In this document: positions 1-7,639 of the stretch, piece by piece
Position numbering within the stretch: position 1 is the stretch's first letter
Layout of the letters: the number at the start of each line of letters is the position of its first letter
Assembly (NCBI GenBank): GCA_902475855.1
Contig: CABSBF010000062.1
Coordinates: forward strand, 1 to 10,108
Reading direction: 5' to 3'
Source: an uncultured Eubacteriales bacterium
GTDB lineage: Bacteria; Bacillota; Clostridia; Oscillospirales; Oscillospiraceae
DNA length: 10,108 nt
Notes under the pieces: generated by a model
What the model was told of the DNA's origin: nothing
Database searches by the model: none
What the model saw: only the letters and a program-made list of their open reading frames with translations
Program-made: the position numbers and the translations under genes

Positions 1-27
1 GGGCATGCCCCAAGGGGGCTAGTGCAT

Positions 28-48
28 ACCACCGGCACGGCCGGTGGT
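28..48 (-). terminator. Hairpin just downstream of the LysR gene, possible terminator
   Basis: A perfect 9-bp inverted repeat, ACCACCGGC and GCCGGTGGT around a 3-nt loop, starts 5 nt after the LysR-type stop codon on the minus strand. It is very GC-rich and well placed for a terminator, but no T-run follows it on either strand, so intrinsic termination is uncertain. Immediately beyond it, positions 7-19 form a second small hairpin (GCCCC/GGGGC) and positions 1-10 are the palindrome GGGCATGCCC. The cluster could instead be part of a dispersed palindromic repeat that continues past the window edge. Confidence 0.4.
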
Positions 49-53
49 TATGA

Positions 54-938
54 TTACTCTGGGAGCGCCATCCGGACAAAGTGCTCGACGCAGCCAATGC
101 AGCAGCGGTCATTTTTCCATGTCAGGATCGTATATGAACGCTCGGGAAGCCCCTGCACGGGCTTGGAATAGATCTCACTGTTGCGGTTGGAGTGGATGAT
201 GGAGCTTGGCAGGAAGCCTGCGCCGAAGCCTCCCTGAATCATCTGCATAATCATCGGCGTGTCGTAGCAATGGCAGACGATCTTGGGCGTGACACCGCGG
301 CGGGCGCACTCGCGGAGCAGATGCTCGTCATAGCGCCACAGGTCGTTGCTGCGCAGCATGCAGAGCGGGAAATCCTGAAGGCGTTCGAGAGGTACGACTG
401 CGCACTCCGGCGCAGGGTCGGTCTGCGCGGTCATGACCAGTTCCAGCCGGTCTTCCTCCAGAATGCGCTCGGAGGCGCTTGCCGGTTTGCTTGCGCTGCC
501 GCGCAGGAACAGCGCGTGCAGCTCACCGCGATTCAGCTCCTCCATAAGCTCCTGCGGCGTGCCGAGACGGATGTGCAGCTCGACCAGCGGATATTGACGG
601 TGATACCTGCGGATGTAATCCGTTGCGCAGGTCACGGTGGAGTAGAGCATGCCGATCTTGAGGACGCCGGATTCCCCGGAGCCGAGGCTGCGCATACTGT
701 CGGCAAGCTGGCGCATTCCCTCCAGAAGCCGGCGGCTCTGCGCATAGAGTTGTTGCCCGGCTTCGGTAATCACGACACCCTTGCTTTTCCGCACAAAGAG
801 TCTGACCTGCAATTCGTCCTCCAGAAGCGTGAGCTGGCGCGAAACGGGCGGCTGTGCCACGTGCAGCTTCCGTGCGGCGGCGGAAACTGAGCCTTCTTCG
901 GCAACGGCACAGAAATACTCCAGTTGATGGATCGTCAT
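54..938 (-). CDS. LysR-type transcriptional regulator of the hut locus
   Basis: This 294-aa protein has the standard LysR-family length and layout. An N-terminal winged helix-turn-helix covers residues 1-60, with the recognition segment around 18-37 (SVSAAARKLHVAQPPVSRQL) followed by the typical LEDELQVRLFVR wing. A co-inducer-binding domain runs from about residue 90 to the end. The ATG at 938 is supported by GAGGAGGG six bases upstream. The gene is divergent from hutU, and the shared gap holds two LysR-type dyads, so it most likely controls the hut genes and represses itself. The inducer would be histidine or urocanate, which is inference and not visible in the sequence. LysR control of hut genes differs from the well-studied HutC (GntR family) and HutP systems. 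The family call is very sure; the target assignment rests on neighbourhood and operator geometry. Confidence 0.93.
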   Translation of the reverse strand: MTIHQLEYFCAVAEEGSVSAAARKLHVAQPPVSRQLTLLEDELQVRLFVRKSKGVVITEAGQQLYAQSRRLLEGMRQLADSMRSLGSGESGVLKIGMLYSTVTCATDYIRRYHRQYPLVELHIRLGTPQELMEELNRGELHALFLRGSASKPASASERILEEDRLELVMTAQTDPAPECAVVPLERLQDFPLCMLRSNDLWRYDEHLLRECARRGVTPKIVCHCYDTPMIMQMIQGGFGAGFLPSSIIHSNRNSEIYSKPVQGLPERSYTILTWKNDRCCIGCVEHFVRMALPE

Positions 939-969
939 GGAAGTCCCTCCTCTTTTTTAACATTTTTCC

Positions 970-1006
970 ATACTGATAAAGTATTGCAAATATAGTAATT
1001 AAGTAT
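970..1006. promoter_or_regulatory. Tandem LysR-type binding sites (recognition and activation sites)
   Basis: ATACTGATAAAGTAT at 970-984 is a perfect ATACT/AGTAT dyad of the T-N11-A type. ATAGTAATTAAGTAT at 992-1006 is the same dyad with one mismatch. Their start-to-start distance is 22 bp, about two helical turns, so a tetramer could bind both on one face. Relative to the predicted hutU start near 1042, the centres lie at about -65 and -43, as in classical LysR activation. The second site directly abuts the hutU -35 element. Both sites lie downstream of the predicted lysR start (about 1005), so binding would also block lysR transcription. Confidence 0.7.
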
Positions 1007-1035
1007 TTTTCATTATAGCAAAAGAGGTCTATAAT
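1007..1035 (+). promoter_or_regulatory. Promoter of the hutU-hutI-ftcD-fchA operon
   Basis: A perfect -10 hexamer TATAAT at 1030-1035 is preceded, with a 17-bp spacer, by a weak -35 TTTTCA at 1007-1012. A poor -35 with an activator site abutting it is typical of an activated promoter. Transcription should start near 1042. Confidence 0.7.
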
Positions 1036-1039
1036 GCAA
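1012..1039 (-). promoter_or_regulatory. Promoter of the LysR-type regulator gene
   Basis: On the minus strand TTGCAT (1039-1034) and TATAAT (1017-1012) are separated by 16 bp. Start is predicted near 1005, giving a leader of about 65 nt. The promoter physically overlaps the divergent hutU promoter, so the two polymerases compete, and the tandem LysR sites fall in the start/leader region of this transcript. Confidence 0.6.
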
Positions 1040-1083
1040 GTATGGAAGCAAAAAATATGACACCGGAATTGAAAGGAGCAGGG

Positions 1084-3102
1084 ATGACCATGGAAAAAGA
1101 AGTGTTTTCGATCGCGCTGGATCATGAATTGCCGGACTATCCGAAGATAGACCCGCAGTACCGGCGCGCGCCGCGCCGCGAATCGCACCTGACGGAGGCC
1201 GATCGGGAGCTCGCCGTAAAAAATGCGCTTCGCTATATTCCGCCGGAGCACCATGCGGCAATGGCAAGGGAATTTGCGCAGGAGCTGGAGGAACACGGGC
1301 GCATTTATGGCTATCGCTTCCGCCCGGAGGGCAGAATCTACGGCCGCCCCATTGAGGAATATCAGGGGAAATGTATTGAGGGCCGAGCTATTCAGGTCAT
1401 GATCGACAACAATCTCGATTTTGATGTGGCGCTGTATCCCTATGAGCTGGTCACTTACGGCGAAACGGGACAGGTCTGCCAGAACTGGATGCAGTACCGC
1501 CTGATCAAGAAGTATTTGCAGGAGCTGACCGACGAGCAGACGCTGGTCGTTATGTCCGGCCATCCGCTGGGGCTGTTCCACTCGCACAAAATGGCGCCGC
1601 GCGTCATCATTTCAAACGGCCTGATGGTCGGCGCGTTTGATGACCAGGAGAACTTTAATCGCGCGGCGGCGCTGGGTGTCGCAAACTACGGCCAGATGAC
1701 GGCGGGCGGATGGATGTACATCGGACCGCAGGGCATCGTCCACGGAACATTCAACACCCTGCTCAATGCCGGACGGCTCAAGCTCGGCATCCCGAACGAT
1801 CAGAATTTGGCGGGGCGTCTGTTTGTCTCTGCCGGTCTTGGCGGCATGAGCGGCGCACAGGGCAAGGCCGCTGAGATCGCGGGCGCGGCGTCCATCATTG
1901 CTGAGGTCGATGATTCTCGGATTGAGACCCGTTATGTACAGGGCTGGGTCAGTCATCGCACCGACTCGCTGGAGGAGGCGGTACGTATCGCGCTGGAGCA
2001 CCAGAAGGAAAAGAAGCCATGCGCCGTTGCATACTGCGGAAATATCGCGGATCTTCTGGAGTATCTGTATGAACAGAACGTCCATGTTGACCTTATGAGC
2101 GATCAGACCTCGTGCCATGTCCCCTATGACGGAGGCTACTGCCCGCAGGGGCTGACGTTTGCGCAGCGTACCGAGATGCTCAACAAAGATCCCGAGGGAT
2201 TCCGTGTCCTCGTTGACAAGGCGCTGCAGCACCACTATGAGCTGATCTGCAAGTTCCATGAACGCGGCACCTATTTCTTCGACTATGGCAACAGCTTCCT
2301 CAAGGCGGTCTATGACACCGGTGTAAAGAGCATCTGCAAGAACGGCGAAAACGATCTTGACGGTTTTATCTTCCCGTCCTATGTCGAGGATATTCTCGGC
2401 CCGTGCCTGTTTGACTTCGGTTACGGCCCGTTCCGCTGGTGCTGCCTGAGCCGCAAGCCGGAGGATCTGCACAAAACCGACATGGCCGCTGCCGAATATA
2501 TCAAGACGCACAACCGCCGCTATCAGGACTACGACAACTATGTATGGGTTCGCGACGCGGAGAAAAACAAACTCGTTGTCGGCACGCAGTGCCGCATCCT
2601 CTATCAGGATGCAATGGGACGCATGAATCTTGCACTCAAATTCAACGAAATGGTGAGAAACGGTGAGATTGGGCCGGTCATCCTTGGCCGCGACCATCAC
2701 GATACCGGCGGGACTGATGCACCCTTCCGCGAGACGTCGAACATCAAGGATGGCTCGAACATCATGGCGGAGATGGCCACACAGTGCTATGCCGGAAACG
2801 CGGCGCGCGGCATGAGCTATATTGCGCTTCACAACGGCGGCGGCACAGGCATCGGAAGAGCCATTAACGGCGGTTTCGGCATGGTACTCGACGGCTCAGA
2901 GCGCGTGGATACCATATTGCAGATGGCCATGCCGTGGGATACGATGGTCGGCGTGGCGCGGCGCAGTTGGGCACGCAATGAGAACGCGATGTCGACCGCC
3001 GCGGAGTATAACAGGATGTACGCCGGAAGTGACCATATCACCATGCCCTTCACGGCGGACGATGCGCTCGTCGCCGAGGCGGTCAGAGGCGTGAAAAAGT
3101 AA
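1084..3102 (+). CDS. hutU: Urocanate hydratase (urocanase), long form
   Basis: HutU adds water to urocanate to make 4-imidazolone-5-propionate, using tightly bound NAD+ as an electrophile, in the cytoplasm. The chosen start gives 672 aa, the long Firmicutes/Fusobacteria form rather than the roughly 555-aa Pseudomonas/Bacillus form. Landmarks numbered from this start are the Rossmann-like GLGGMSGAQ at 251-259, DYGN followed by GPFRW at 448-452, and LAFNEMVRNGE-like and GRDHHDTGG motifs, with IALHNGGGTGIG in the C-terminal part. In-frame ATGs also exist at 1042, 1057 and 1090. I prefer 1084 because GAAAGGAG (1071-1078) sits 5 nt upstream and the predicted transcript begins at about 1042. At the position of the Pseudomonas putida Cys410 signature (FQGLPxRICW type) this protein reads VVGTQCRILY, with Leu506 at the usual cysteine and a cysteine at 503. 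It is the first gene of the operon. Confidence 0.96.
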   Translation: MTMEKEVFSIALDHELPDYPKIDPQYRRAPRRESHLTEADRELAVKNALRYIPPEHHAAMAREFAQELEEHGRIYGYRFRPEGRIYGRPIEEYQGKCIEGRAIQVMIDNNLDFDVALYPYELVTYGETGQVCQNWMQYRLIKKYLQELTDEQTLVVMSGHPLGLFHSHKMAPRVIISNGLMVGAFDDQENFNRAAALGVANYGQMTAGGWMYIGPQGIVHGTFNTLLNAGRLKLGIPNDQNLAGRLFVSAGLGGMSGAQGKAAEIAGAASIIAEVDDSRIETRYVQGWVSHRTDSLEEAVRIALEHQKEKKPCAVAYCGNIADLLEYLYEQNVHVDLMSDQTSCHVPYDGGYCPQGLTFAQRTEMLNKDPEGFRVLVDKALQHHYELICKFHERGTYFFDYGNSFLKAVYDTGVKSICKNGENDLDGFIFPSYVEDILGPCLFDFGYGPFRWCCLSRKPEDLHKTDMAAAEYIKTHNRRYQDYDNYVWVRDAEKNKLVVGTQCRILYQDAMGRMNLALKFNEMVRNGEIGPVILGRDHHDTGGTDAPFRETSNIKDGSNIMAEMATQCYAGNAARGMSYIALHNGGGTGIGRAINGGFGMVLDGSERVDTILQMAMPWDTMVGVARRSWARNENAMSTAAEYNRMYAGSDHITMPFTADDALVAEAVRGVKK

Positions 3103-3136
3103 GCCGGGCATCCATAAGCCGGAAAGGGAGAAAAGA

Positions 3137-4366
3137 ATGGGAAAAATGCTGATTTCCAACATCGGTCTTCTGGCAACGCCGCACGGAAGTGCGGCGCGGC
3201 GCGGCAAGGAACAGGGCAGCATTGAGCTGACGCGCAATGCATGGGTTTTGATCGAGGACGGAAAAATTGCCGCGACCGGCACCGGCAGCGCTCCATGTGT
3301 TGCGGACGCGCAGATGGTGGACGCTATGCAGCGCCTTGTTACGCCGGGGCTGGTTGATGCGCATACACACCTGATTTTTGGCGGCTGGCGGCAGAATGAG
3401 CTTGGCCTGAAGCTGCACGGCGCAGGCTATCTCGACATACTGGCGGCCGGCGGCGGCATTCTGTCCACGATGCGCGCCACGCGTGCGGCATCGGAGGACG
3501 CGCTTTTTGAGAAGGCAAGCGCAGCGCTCGACGAGATGCTGCGGCTCGGCACGACGACGGTGGAAGCCAAGAGCGGCTACGGCCTGAACGTGGCCGACGA
3601 GCTCAAGAGCCTGCGGGTCATCAAAAGGCTGAATGAAACGCATGCGATGGATATTGTACCGAGCTTTATGGGTGCGCACGCCGTCCCGCCGGAGTTCCAA
3701 AACGACCGGCAGGGCTACATTGATCTGATCTGCCGGGAAATGCTTCCGGCGGTCAGAGAGCAGGGAATCGCGGAATTTTGCGATGTATTCTGCGAGCAGG
3801 ATGTGTTTTCGGCAGAGGAATCGCAGCAGATTCTGGAAGCGGGCAGCCGCCTCGGTCTGCGGCCCAAGATCCATGCAGATGAGATCATGCCGATCGGCGG
3901 CAGCCAACTTGCAGGCAGACTCGGTGCGATTTCGGCCGAGCACCTGATCGTCTGCCCTGAGGAGGGCATCCGGGCAATGGCGCAGGGCGGTACGGTCGCC
4001 TGCTGCCTGCCTGCAACGAGCTTCTACCTTGGCTCGACCTATGCGCCCGCAAGGGCGATGGTGCAGGCCGGTGTCCCCGTTGCAATGGCGACGGACTTCA
4101 ATCCCGGCTCCTGCCCAAGCCTGAATATGCAGTTCGTTATCAATCTCGGCTGCCTGCGTTATAAGCTGACGCCAGAGGAGACGCTGACCGCCGTGACGAT
4201 CAACGGCGCAGCGGCGATCGGCCGTGCGGAAACCGTTGGCAGCATCGAGCCGGGAAAGCTGGCCGATCTTGTGATCTGGGATGCGCCGGATCTTGAGTAT
4301 ATCTGTTATCGTATGGGCAGTGACCTGGCGCGCAGGGTCATCAAGCGCGGCAGGCTCGTCCGATGA
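3137..4366 (+). CDS. hutI: Imidazolonepropionase
   Basis: HutI hydrolyses 4-imidazolone-5-propionate to N-formimino-L-glutamate, the third step of histidine breakdown. The 409-aa length and motifs fit the amidohydrolase-superfamily family closely. VDAHTHLIFGG provides metal ligands His76 and His78. EAKSGYGL (143-150) is the family's substrate-pocket signature, KIHADE gives His246 with Glu249, and ATDFNPGS gives the metal-binding Asp320. The C-terminal GSIEPGKLADLVIWD is the usual amidohydrolase beta-sandwich closure. The ATG at 3137 has AAGGGAG six bases upstream. It lies 34 nt after hutU and 27 nt before the formimidoyltransferase gene on the same strand, consistent with one transcript. Nothing is missing or disrupted. 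Identity is close to certain. Confidence 0.97.
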   Translation: MGKMLISNIGLLATPHGSAARRGKEQGSIELTRNAWVLIEDGKIAATGTGSAPCVADAQMVDAMQRLVTPGLVDAHTHLIFGGWRQNELGLKLHGAGYLDILAAGGGILSTMRATRAASEDALFEKASAALDEMLRLGTTTVEAKSGYGLNVADELKSLRVIKRLNETHAMDIVPSFMGAHAVPPEFQNDRQGYIDLICREMLPAVREQGIAEFCDVFCEQDVFSAEESQQILEAGSRLGLRPKIHADEIMPIGGSQLAGRLGAISAEHLIVCPEEGIRAMAQGGTVACCLPATSFYLGSTYAPARAMVQAGVPVAMATDFNPGSCPSLNMQFVINLGCLRYKLTPEETLTAVTINGAAAIGRAETVGSIEPGKLADLVIWDAPDLEYICYRMGSDLARRVIKRGRLVR

Positions 4367-4393
4367 AAAAATACAAACATAGGAGGAAACGCA

Positions 4394-5305
4394 ATGGCAA
4401 AGCTTGTAGAATGCGTACCGAATTTCAGCGTCAGCAGGGAAAAGGATGAAAAGGTTTTTCAGGGACTGGTCGATGTGGCAAACAGCATTCCCGGCTGTTT
4501 TGTATTTGATATTCAGTCTGACGGCAACCATAACCGCTGCGTCTTCACGTTGCTGGGGAGCCCGGAGGCCATGGCAGAGGCGGCTTTCCGTCTGACCAAG
4601 CAGGCAACGGAAACCATCGACATGACCAAGCACACGGGGCAGCATCCCCGCATGGGCGCAACGGATGTGATTCCGTTCATTCCGACGATGGACACAACGG
4701 TAGAGGAATGTGTGGAGCTCTCCAGGCAGGTCGCAAAACGCCTGTGGGACGAACTGGGACTGCCGTCGTTCCTGTATGAAGATTCCGCGACCCGGCCGGA
4801 GCGCCGCAATCTTGCTACTTGCCGCAAGGGACAGTTTGAGGGAATGCCAGAAAAGCTGCTTGAACCGGACTGGGCGCCGGACTTCGGCGAGCGCAGAATC
4901 CATCCGACGGCCGGCATCGTTGCCGTCGGCGCGAGAATGCCGCTGATTGCCTATAACATCAATCTGGACACCTCCGATCTTGAGGTTGCGAAGAAGATCG
5001 CCAAGGCCATCCGCGCCAAGGACGGCGGCTTCGCCTGCTGCAAAGCCATCGGCGTCATGCTGGAGGGACGGAACATCGCGCAGGTTTCAATGAATCTGAC
5101 GAATTTTGAGAAAACACCGATCTACTATGCTTTTGAAATGACGCGTCAGCTTGCTGATCGTTACGGCGCGCGCATCATCGGTTCGGAGATTGTCGGCCTG
5201 ACACCGGCGAAGGCGGTTCTGGATTGCGCGGAATTCTATCTGAAGCTTGAAAACTATGATTGCCGGAAGCAGGTCATGGAATACCACCTGATCGGCATGG
5301 AATAA
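4394..5305 (+). CDS. ftcD: Glutamate formimidoyltransferase
   Basis: This enzyme moves the formimino group from N-formimino-L-glutamate to tetrahydrofolate, releasing glutamate and 5-formimino-THF. At 303 aa it matches the stand-alone formiminotransferase half of the animal bifunctional FTCD. Typical signatures are the MAKLVECVPNFSVSR start, the TGQHPRMGATDVIPFIP loop with His80 and His84 (one probably corresponding to the catalytic His82 of the mammalian enzyme), the FLYEDSATRPERRNLA segment, and HPTAGIVAVGARMPLIAYNINLDT. The ATG at 4394 follows AGGAGG with a 7-nt spacer, the strongest ribosome binding site in the operon. The presence of this gene and the absence of hutG/hutF in the window place the locus on the folate-dependent branch. 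The partner cyclodeaminase gene begins 12 nt downstream. The symbol follows common bacterial usage. Confidence 0.96.
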   Translation: MAKLVECVPNFSVSREKDEKVFQGLVDVANSIPGCFVFDIQSDGNHNRCVFTLLGSPEAMAEAAFRLTKQATETIDMTKHTGQHPRMGATDVIPFIPTMDTTVEECVELSRQVAKRLWDELGLPSFLYEDSATRPERRNLATCRKGQFEGMPEKLLEPDWAPDFGERRIHPTAGIVAVGARMPLIAYNINLDTSDLEVAKKIAKAIRAKDGGFACCKAIGVMLEGRNIAQVSMNLTNFEKTPIYYAFEMTRQLADRYGARIIGSEIVGLTPAKAVLDCAEFYLKLENYDCRKQVMEYHLIGME

Positions 5306-5317
5306 GCGGTGAAGCGT

Positions 5318-5953
5318 ATGAAACTGGCAGATATGACTGTGACCGGGTTTGCGGCGGAGGTCGCCTCGGATTCTCCCGCTCCCGGCGGCGGAAGCGTTTC
5401 GGCACTGGCCGGAGCCATCGGCGCGGCGCTGACGGCAATGGTCAGCGGGCTGACCGTGGGACGTAAAAAATACGCCGGCGTACAGGAGCTTGTCACGGCG
5501 GCGCAGGCGCAGAGCAACACACTGCGAGAGAAGTTTCTGGATGTGATGGATCGCGACACGGCGGCCTTCCTGGATGTCAGCGCGGCCTATGCCATGCCAA
5601 AGCAAACGGAGGAGGAAAAGGCAGCACGTACTGCGGCGATTCAGGCCGGACTCAAGGGATGCACAAAAACGCCCTTTGAAATGATGCAACTTTGCGCGGA
5701 AAGTCTGGAGTTGCTTTCCGGTCTGGCCGGAAAGACGAATGTCACGGCGGCGAGCGATTTCGGCGTGGCTGCATTGAGCCTGAAAACGGCGATGCAGGGC
5801 GCATGGCTCAATGTCCTGATTAACATCGGCTCCATCACCGACGAGACATTTGCCGAGCACTACAGAAAAGAGGGAGAGACCCTGTTGGCGGCCTGCCTGC
5901 CTGCTGCCGACCGCTGTTTTGAGCACATGCGTGCGCTGTGTGAAAATGGCTGA
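5318..5953 (+). CDS. fchA: Formimidoyltetrahydrofolate cyclodeaminase
   Basis: It deaminates and cyclises 5-formimino-THF to 5,10-methenyl-THF plus ammonia, feeding the one-carbon pool. It corresponds to the C-terminal half of animal FTCD. The 211-aa, mostly helical protein begins MKLADMTVTGFAAEVAS and carries the family's SPAPGGGSVSALAGAIGAAL segment, an acidic DRDTAAF stretch, TKTPFEMMQL, and ASDFGVAALSLKTAMQGAWLNV near the C-terminus. A GTG at 5309 would add three residues. I prefer ATG 5318 because the GGTGA of that upstream GTG region (5308-5312) serves as its ribosome binding site with 5-nt spacing. The gene follows the transferase by 12 nt, suggesting coupled translation of two enzymes that hand over a labile folate intermediate. 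It is the last gene of the operon. A T-run at 5962-5967 follows but has no obvious hairpin before it. Confidence 0.94.
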   Translation: MKLADMTVTGFAAEVASDSPAPGGGSVSALAGAIGAALTAMVSGLTVGRKKYAGVQELVTAAQAQSNTLREKFLDVMDRDTAAFLDVSAAYAMPKQTEEEKAARTAAIQAGLKGCTKTPFEMMQLCAESLELLSGLAGKTNVTAASDFGVAALSLKTAMQGAWLNVLINIGSITDETFAEHYRKEGETLLAACLPAADRCFEHMRALCENG

Positions 5954-5988
5954 GTGTAACATTTTTTAATAGAAAGAAGAAAGAAAAA

Positions 5989-6027
5989 GGTGGTGTGTTC
6001 GGGAATCTCTTCCCCGGACACACCACC
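5989..6027 (-). terminator. Intrinsic terminator of hutH
   Basis: GGTGGTGTGTTCGGG (5989-6003) pairs with CCCGGACACACCACC (6013-6027) to form a 15-bp stem with one G-T wobble and a 9-nt loop. Read on the minus strand it is followed by TTTTTCTTTCTTC, a good U-rich tract, and it begins 13 nt after the hutH stop. In the plus direction no T-run follows, so it may only weakly stop the convergent hutU operon, although the stem lies in both transcripts. Confidence 0.88.
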
Positions 6028-6040
6028 TGCAATATGAAAA

Positions 6041-7606
6041 TCAATCAAAATCAGGGAGATACTGCTCGGCAAGATTCAGAATGCCGTCGGAGCGGACGAT
6101 CTGCTCCACGCGGCGCAGATCAGGCCAGATCTCGCGGTCGATTTCATAGAAGGGGACCGTTTCACGAACGAGCTTCAGAACCGCCTCATGCAGCGGCGTG
6201 ATGCCCTGACCGTGCGTGTTCAGGCGGCGGCGAAGATCGAGCGCCTGACAGGCGCACAGCAGCTCGTCTGCCAGAACGTCCTGCGTATTTTGCAGGATCA
6301 TACGGGCCTTGCGTGCGGCGGTCGTGCCCATGGAGACGATGTCCTCCTGGTTGGCGGAGGAGGGGATGGAGTCAACCGATGCCGGGTGCGCGTAGACTTT
6401 ATTCTCACTGACCATGGAAGCTGCTGCGTACTGGACAATCATAAAGCCGGAGTTGAGTCCTTCCTGCGTGGTCAGGAAGGGCGTGAGACCATTGGAGAGC
6501 GCGGCATTGACCATGCGCTCAATGCGCCGCTCGGAAATATCCGCCAACTCGGAAACGGCAATGCCAAGCAGGTCAAACGGCAACGCCATCGGCTCGCCGT
6601 GGAAGTTGCCGCCGGAGATGACGGCTTCATCGTCCAGAAACAGCAGCGGGTTATCCGTGACGGCGTTGAGCTCGATTTCCACCTTTTCCTGTACAAATTG
6701 CAGCGCATCACGGCAGGCACCGTGGATCTGCGGGATGCAGCGGAGTGAGTAGGCATCCTGCACGCGATCCTGCTGACAGCGGTCGAGGATCGCGGAGTCC
6801 TCAAGCAGCATACGCATATTTTCAGCGACCTTGATCTGCCCCTTCTGACCGCGAACGGCATGGATTCTGGGGTCAAAGGCGCTGCGCAGACCGGTCAGCG
6901 CTTCAAGTGTCATGGAGCTGATAATATCAGCAAGCCGGGCGGCGCAGAGCGCGTCATACAGCGTCAGCGCGCCGACGGAGGTCATCGCGCAGGTGCCGTT
7001 GGTCATACCGAGCCCTTCCTTGCTGACGAGGGTATCAAGGGGCTCAATTCCCGCAAGGCGCATTGCTTCCGCGCCGGGAAGACGCTTGCCCTCATAGAAG
7101 GCTTCGCCCAGACCGAGCATCGGCAGGGTCATATGCGCCAGGGGCGCAAGGTCGCCGGAGGCGCCGAGGGAGCCTTTCTGCGGTATGACGGGAACAACGT
7201 TGCGGTTCAGCATCTGAACCAGCATCTGCGCAAGCAGGGGGCGGACGCCGGAATATCCGGCACAGAAATTATTGACGCGCAGAAGCATAATGCCGCGCAC
7301 GACTTCGTTCGGATAGGGTTCGCCTGCGGCGGTGCAGTGGCTCAGGATCAGATTGGTGGAAAGCTGGCTGGACAGCTCCTTGGCGACGGCGACCTTCTGA
7401 AATTCGCCGAAGCCGGTCGTGATGCCATATGCGACGCGCCCCTCGCGGGAGATGCGGTCGGCCAGCGCACGGGACTGCTCCATCAGATGCACGGCCTCCG
7501 GCGCAAGCGACACGGCAGCGCCGAAGCGCGCAACGGCAACAAACGATTCCAGTGTCAGACTGTGTCCGTCCAGTGTAACGTGATTGATCATATTCGGGTG
7601 CAGCAT
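6041..7606 (-). CDS. hutH: Histidine ammonia-lyase (histidase)
   Basis: HutH removes ammonia from L-histidine to give trans-urocanate, the entry step of the pathway. The 521-aa protein belongs to the aromatic amino acid lyase family. Ala149-Ser150-Gly151 in KGSLGASGDLAPLAHM would self-cyclise into the MIO electrophile. Tyr60 in AYGITTGFG and His90 in LSHCTAAGEP correspond to known catalytic-site residues of the Pseudomonas enzyme. EALTGLRSAFDPRIHAVRGQKGQ, QDAYSLRC-type and NFHGEPMA segments complete the signature. Start 7606 is fixed by AAAGGAG seven bases upstream and is preferred over the internal ATG at 7591. Unlike in many hut loci it is convergent to, not part of, the hutU operon, with its own promoter, upstream palindrome and terminator. 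That allows histidine entry to be set separately from downstream processing. Confidence 0.97.
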   Translation of the reverse strand: MLHPNMINHVTLDGHSLTLESFVAVARFGAAVSLAPEAVHLMEQSRALADRISREGRVAYGITTGFGEFQKVAVAKELSSQLSTNLILSHCTAAGEPYPNEVVRGIMLLRVNNFCAGYSGVRPLLAQMLVQMLNRNVVPVIPQKGSLGASGDLAPLAHMTLPMLGLGEAFYEGKRLPGAEAMRLAGIEPLDTLVSKEGLGMTNGTCAMTSVGALTLYDALCAARLADIISSMTLEALTGLRSAFDPRIHAVRGQKGQIKVAENMRMLLEDSAILDRCQQDRVQDAYSLRCIPQIHGACRDALQFVQEKVEIELNAVTDNPLLFLDDEAVISGGNFHGEPMALPFDLLGIAVSELADISERRIERMVNAALSNGLTPFLTTQEGLNSGFMIVQYAAASMVSENKVYAHPASVDSIPSSANQEDIVSMGTTAARKARMILQNTQDVLADELLCACQALDLRRRLNTHGQGITPLHEAVLKLVRETVPFYEIDREIWPDLRRVEQIVRSDGILNLAEQYLPDFD

Positions 7607-7639
7607 AGTGTAGCTCCTTTGCGTTTGCTATTATTGAAG

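Noticed and set aside
523..1587. A 354-codon minus-strand frame overlapping lysR and hutU
   Set aside because: It spans the divergent promoter region and reads lysR in the wrong frame. No frameshift is needed, since the true 294-aa LysR frame is complete.
1612..2832. A 406-codon open frame on the minus strand inside hutU
   Set aside because: It lies wholly antisense to hutU and has no motif or start signal, so it is a codon-bias shadow.
3083..4903. A 606-codon open frame on the minus strand opposite hutI and ftcD
   Set aside because: It is antisense to two unmistakable genes, has no ribosome binding site or recognisable motif, and its Arg/Ala/His/Leu/Cys-rich composition is typical of a GC-rich shadow frame.
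5960..5968. T-run after fchA as an intrinsic terminator
   Set aside because: No stable hairpin precedes it on the plus strand.
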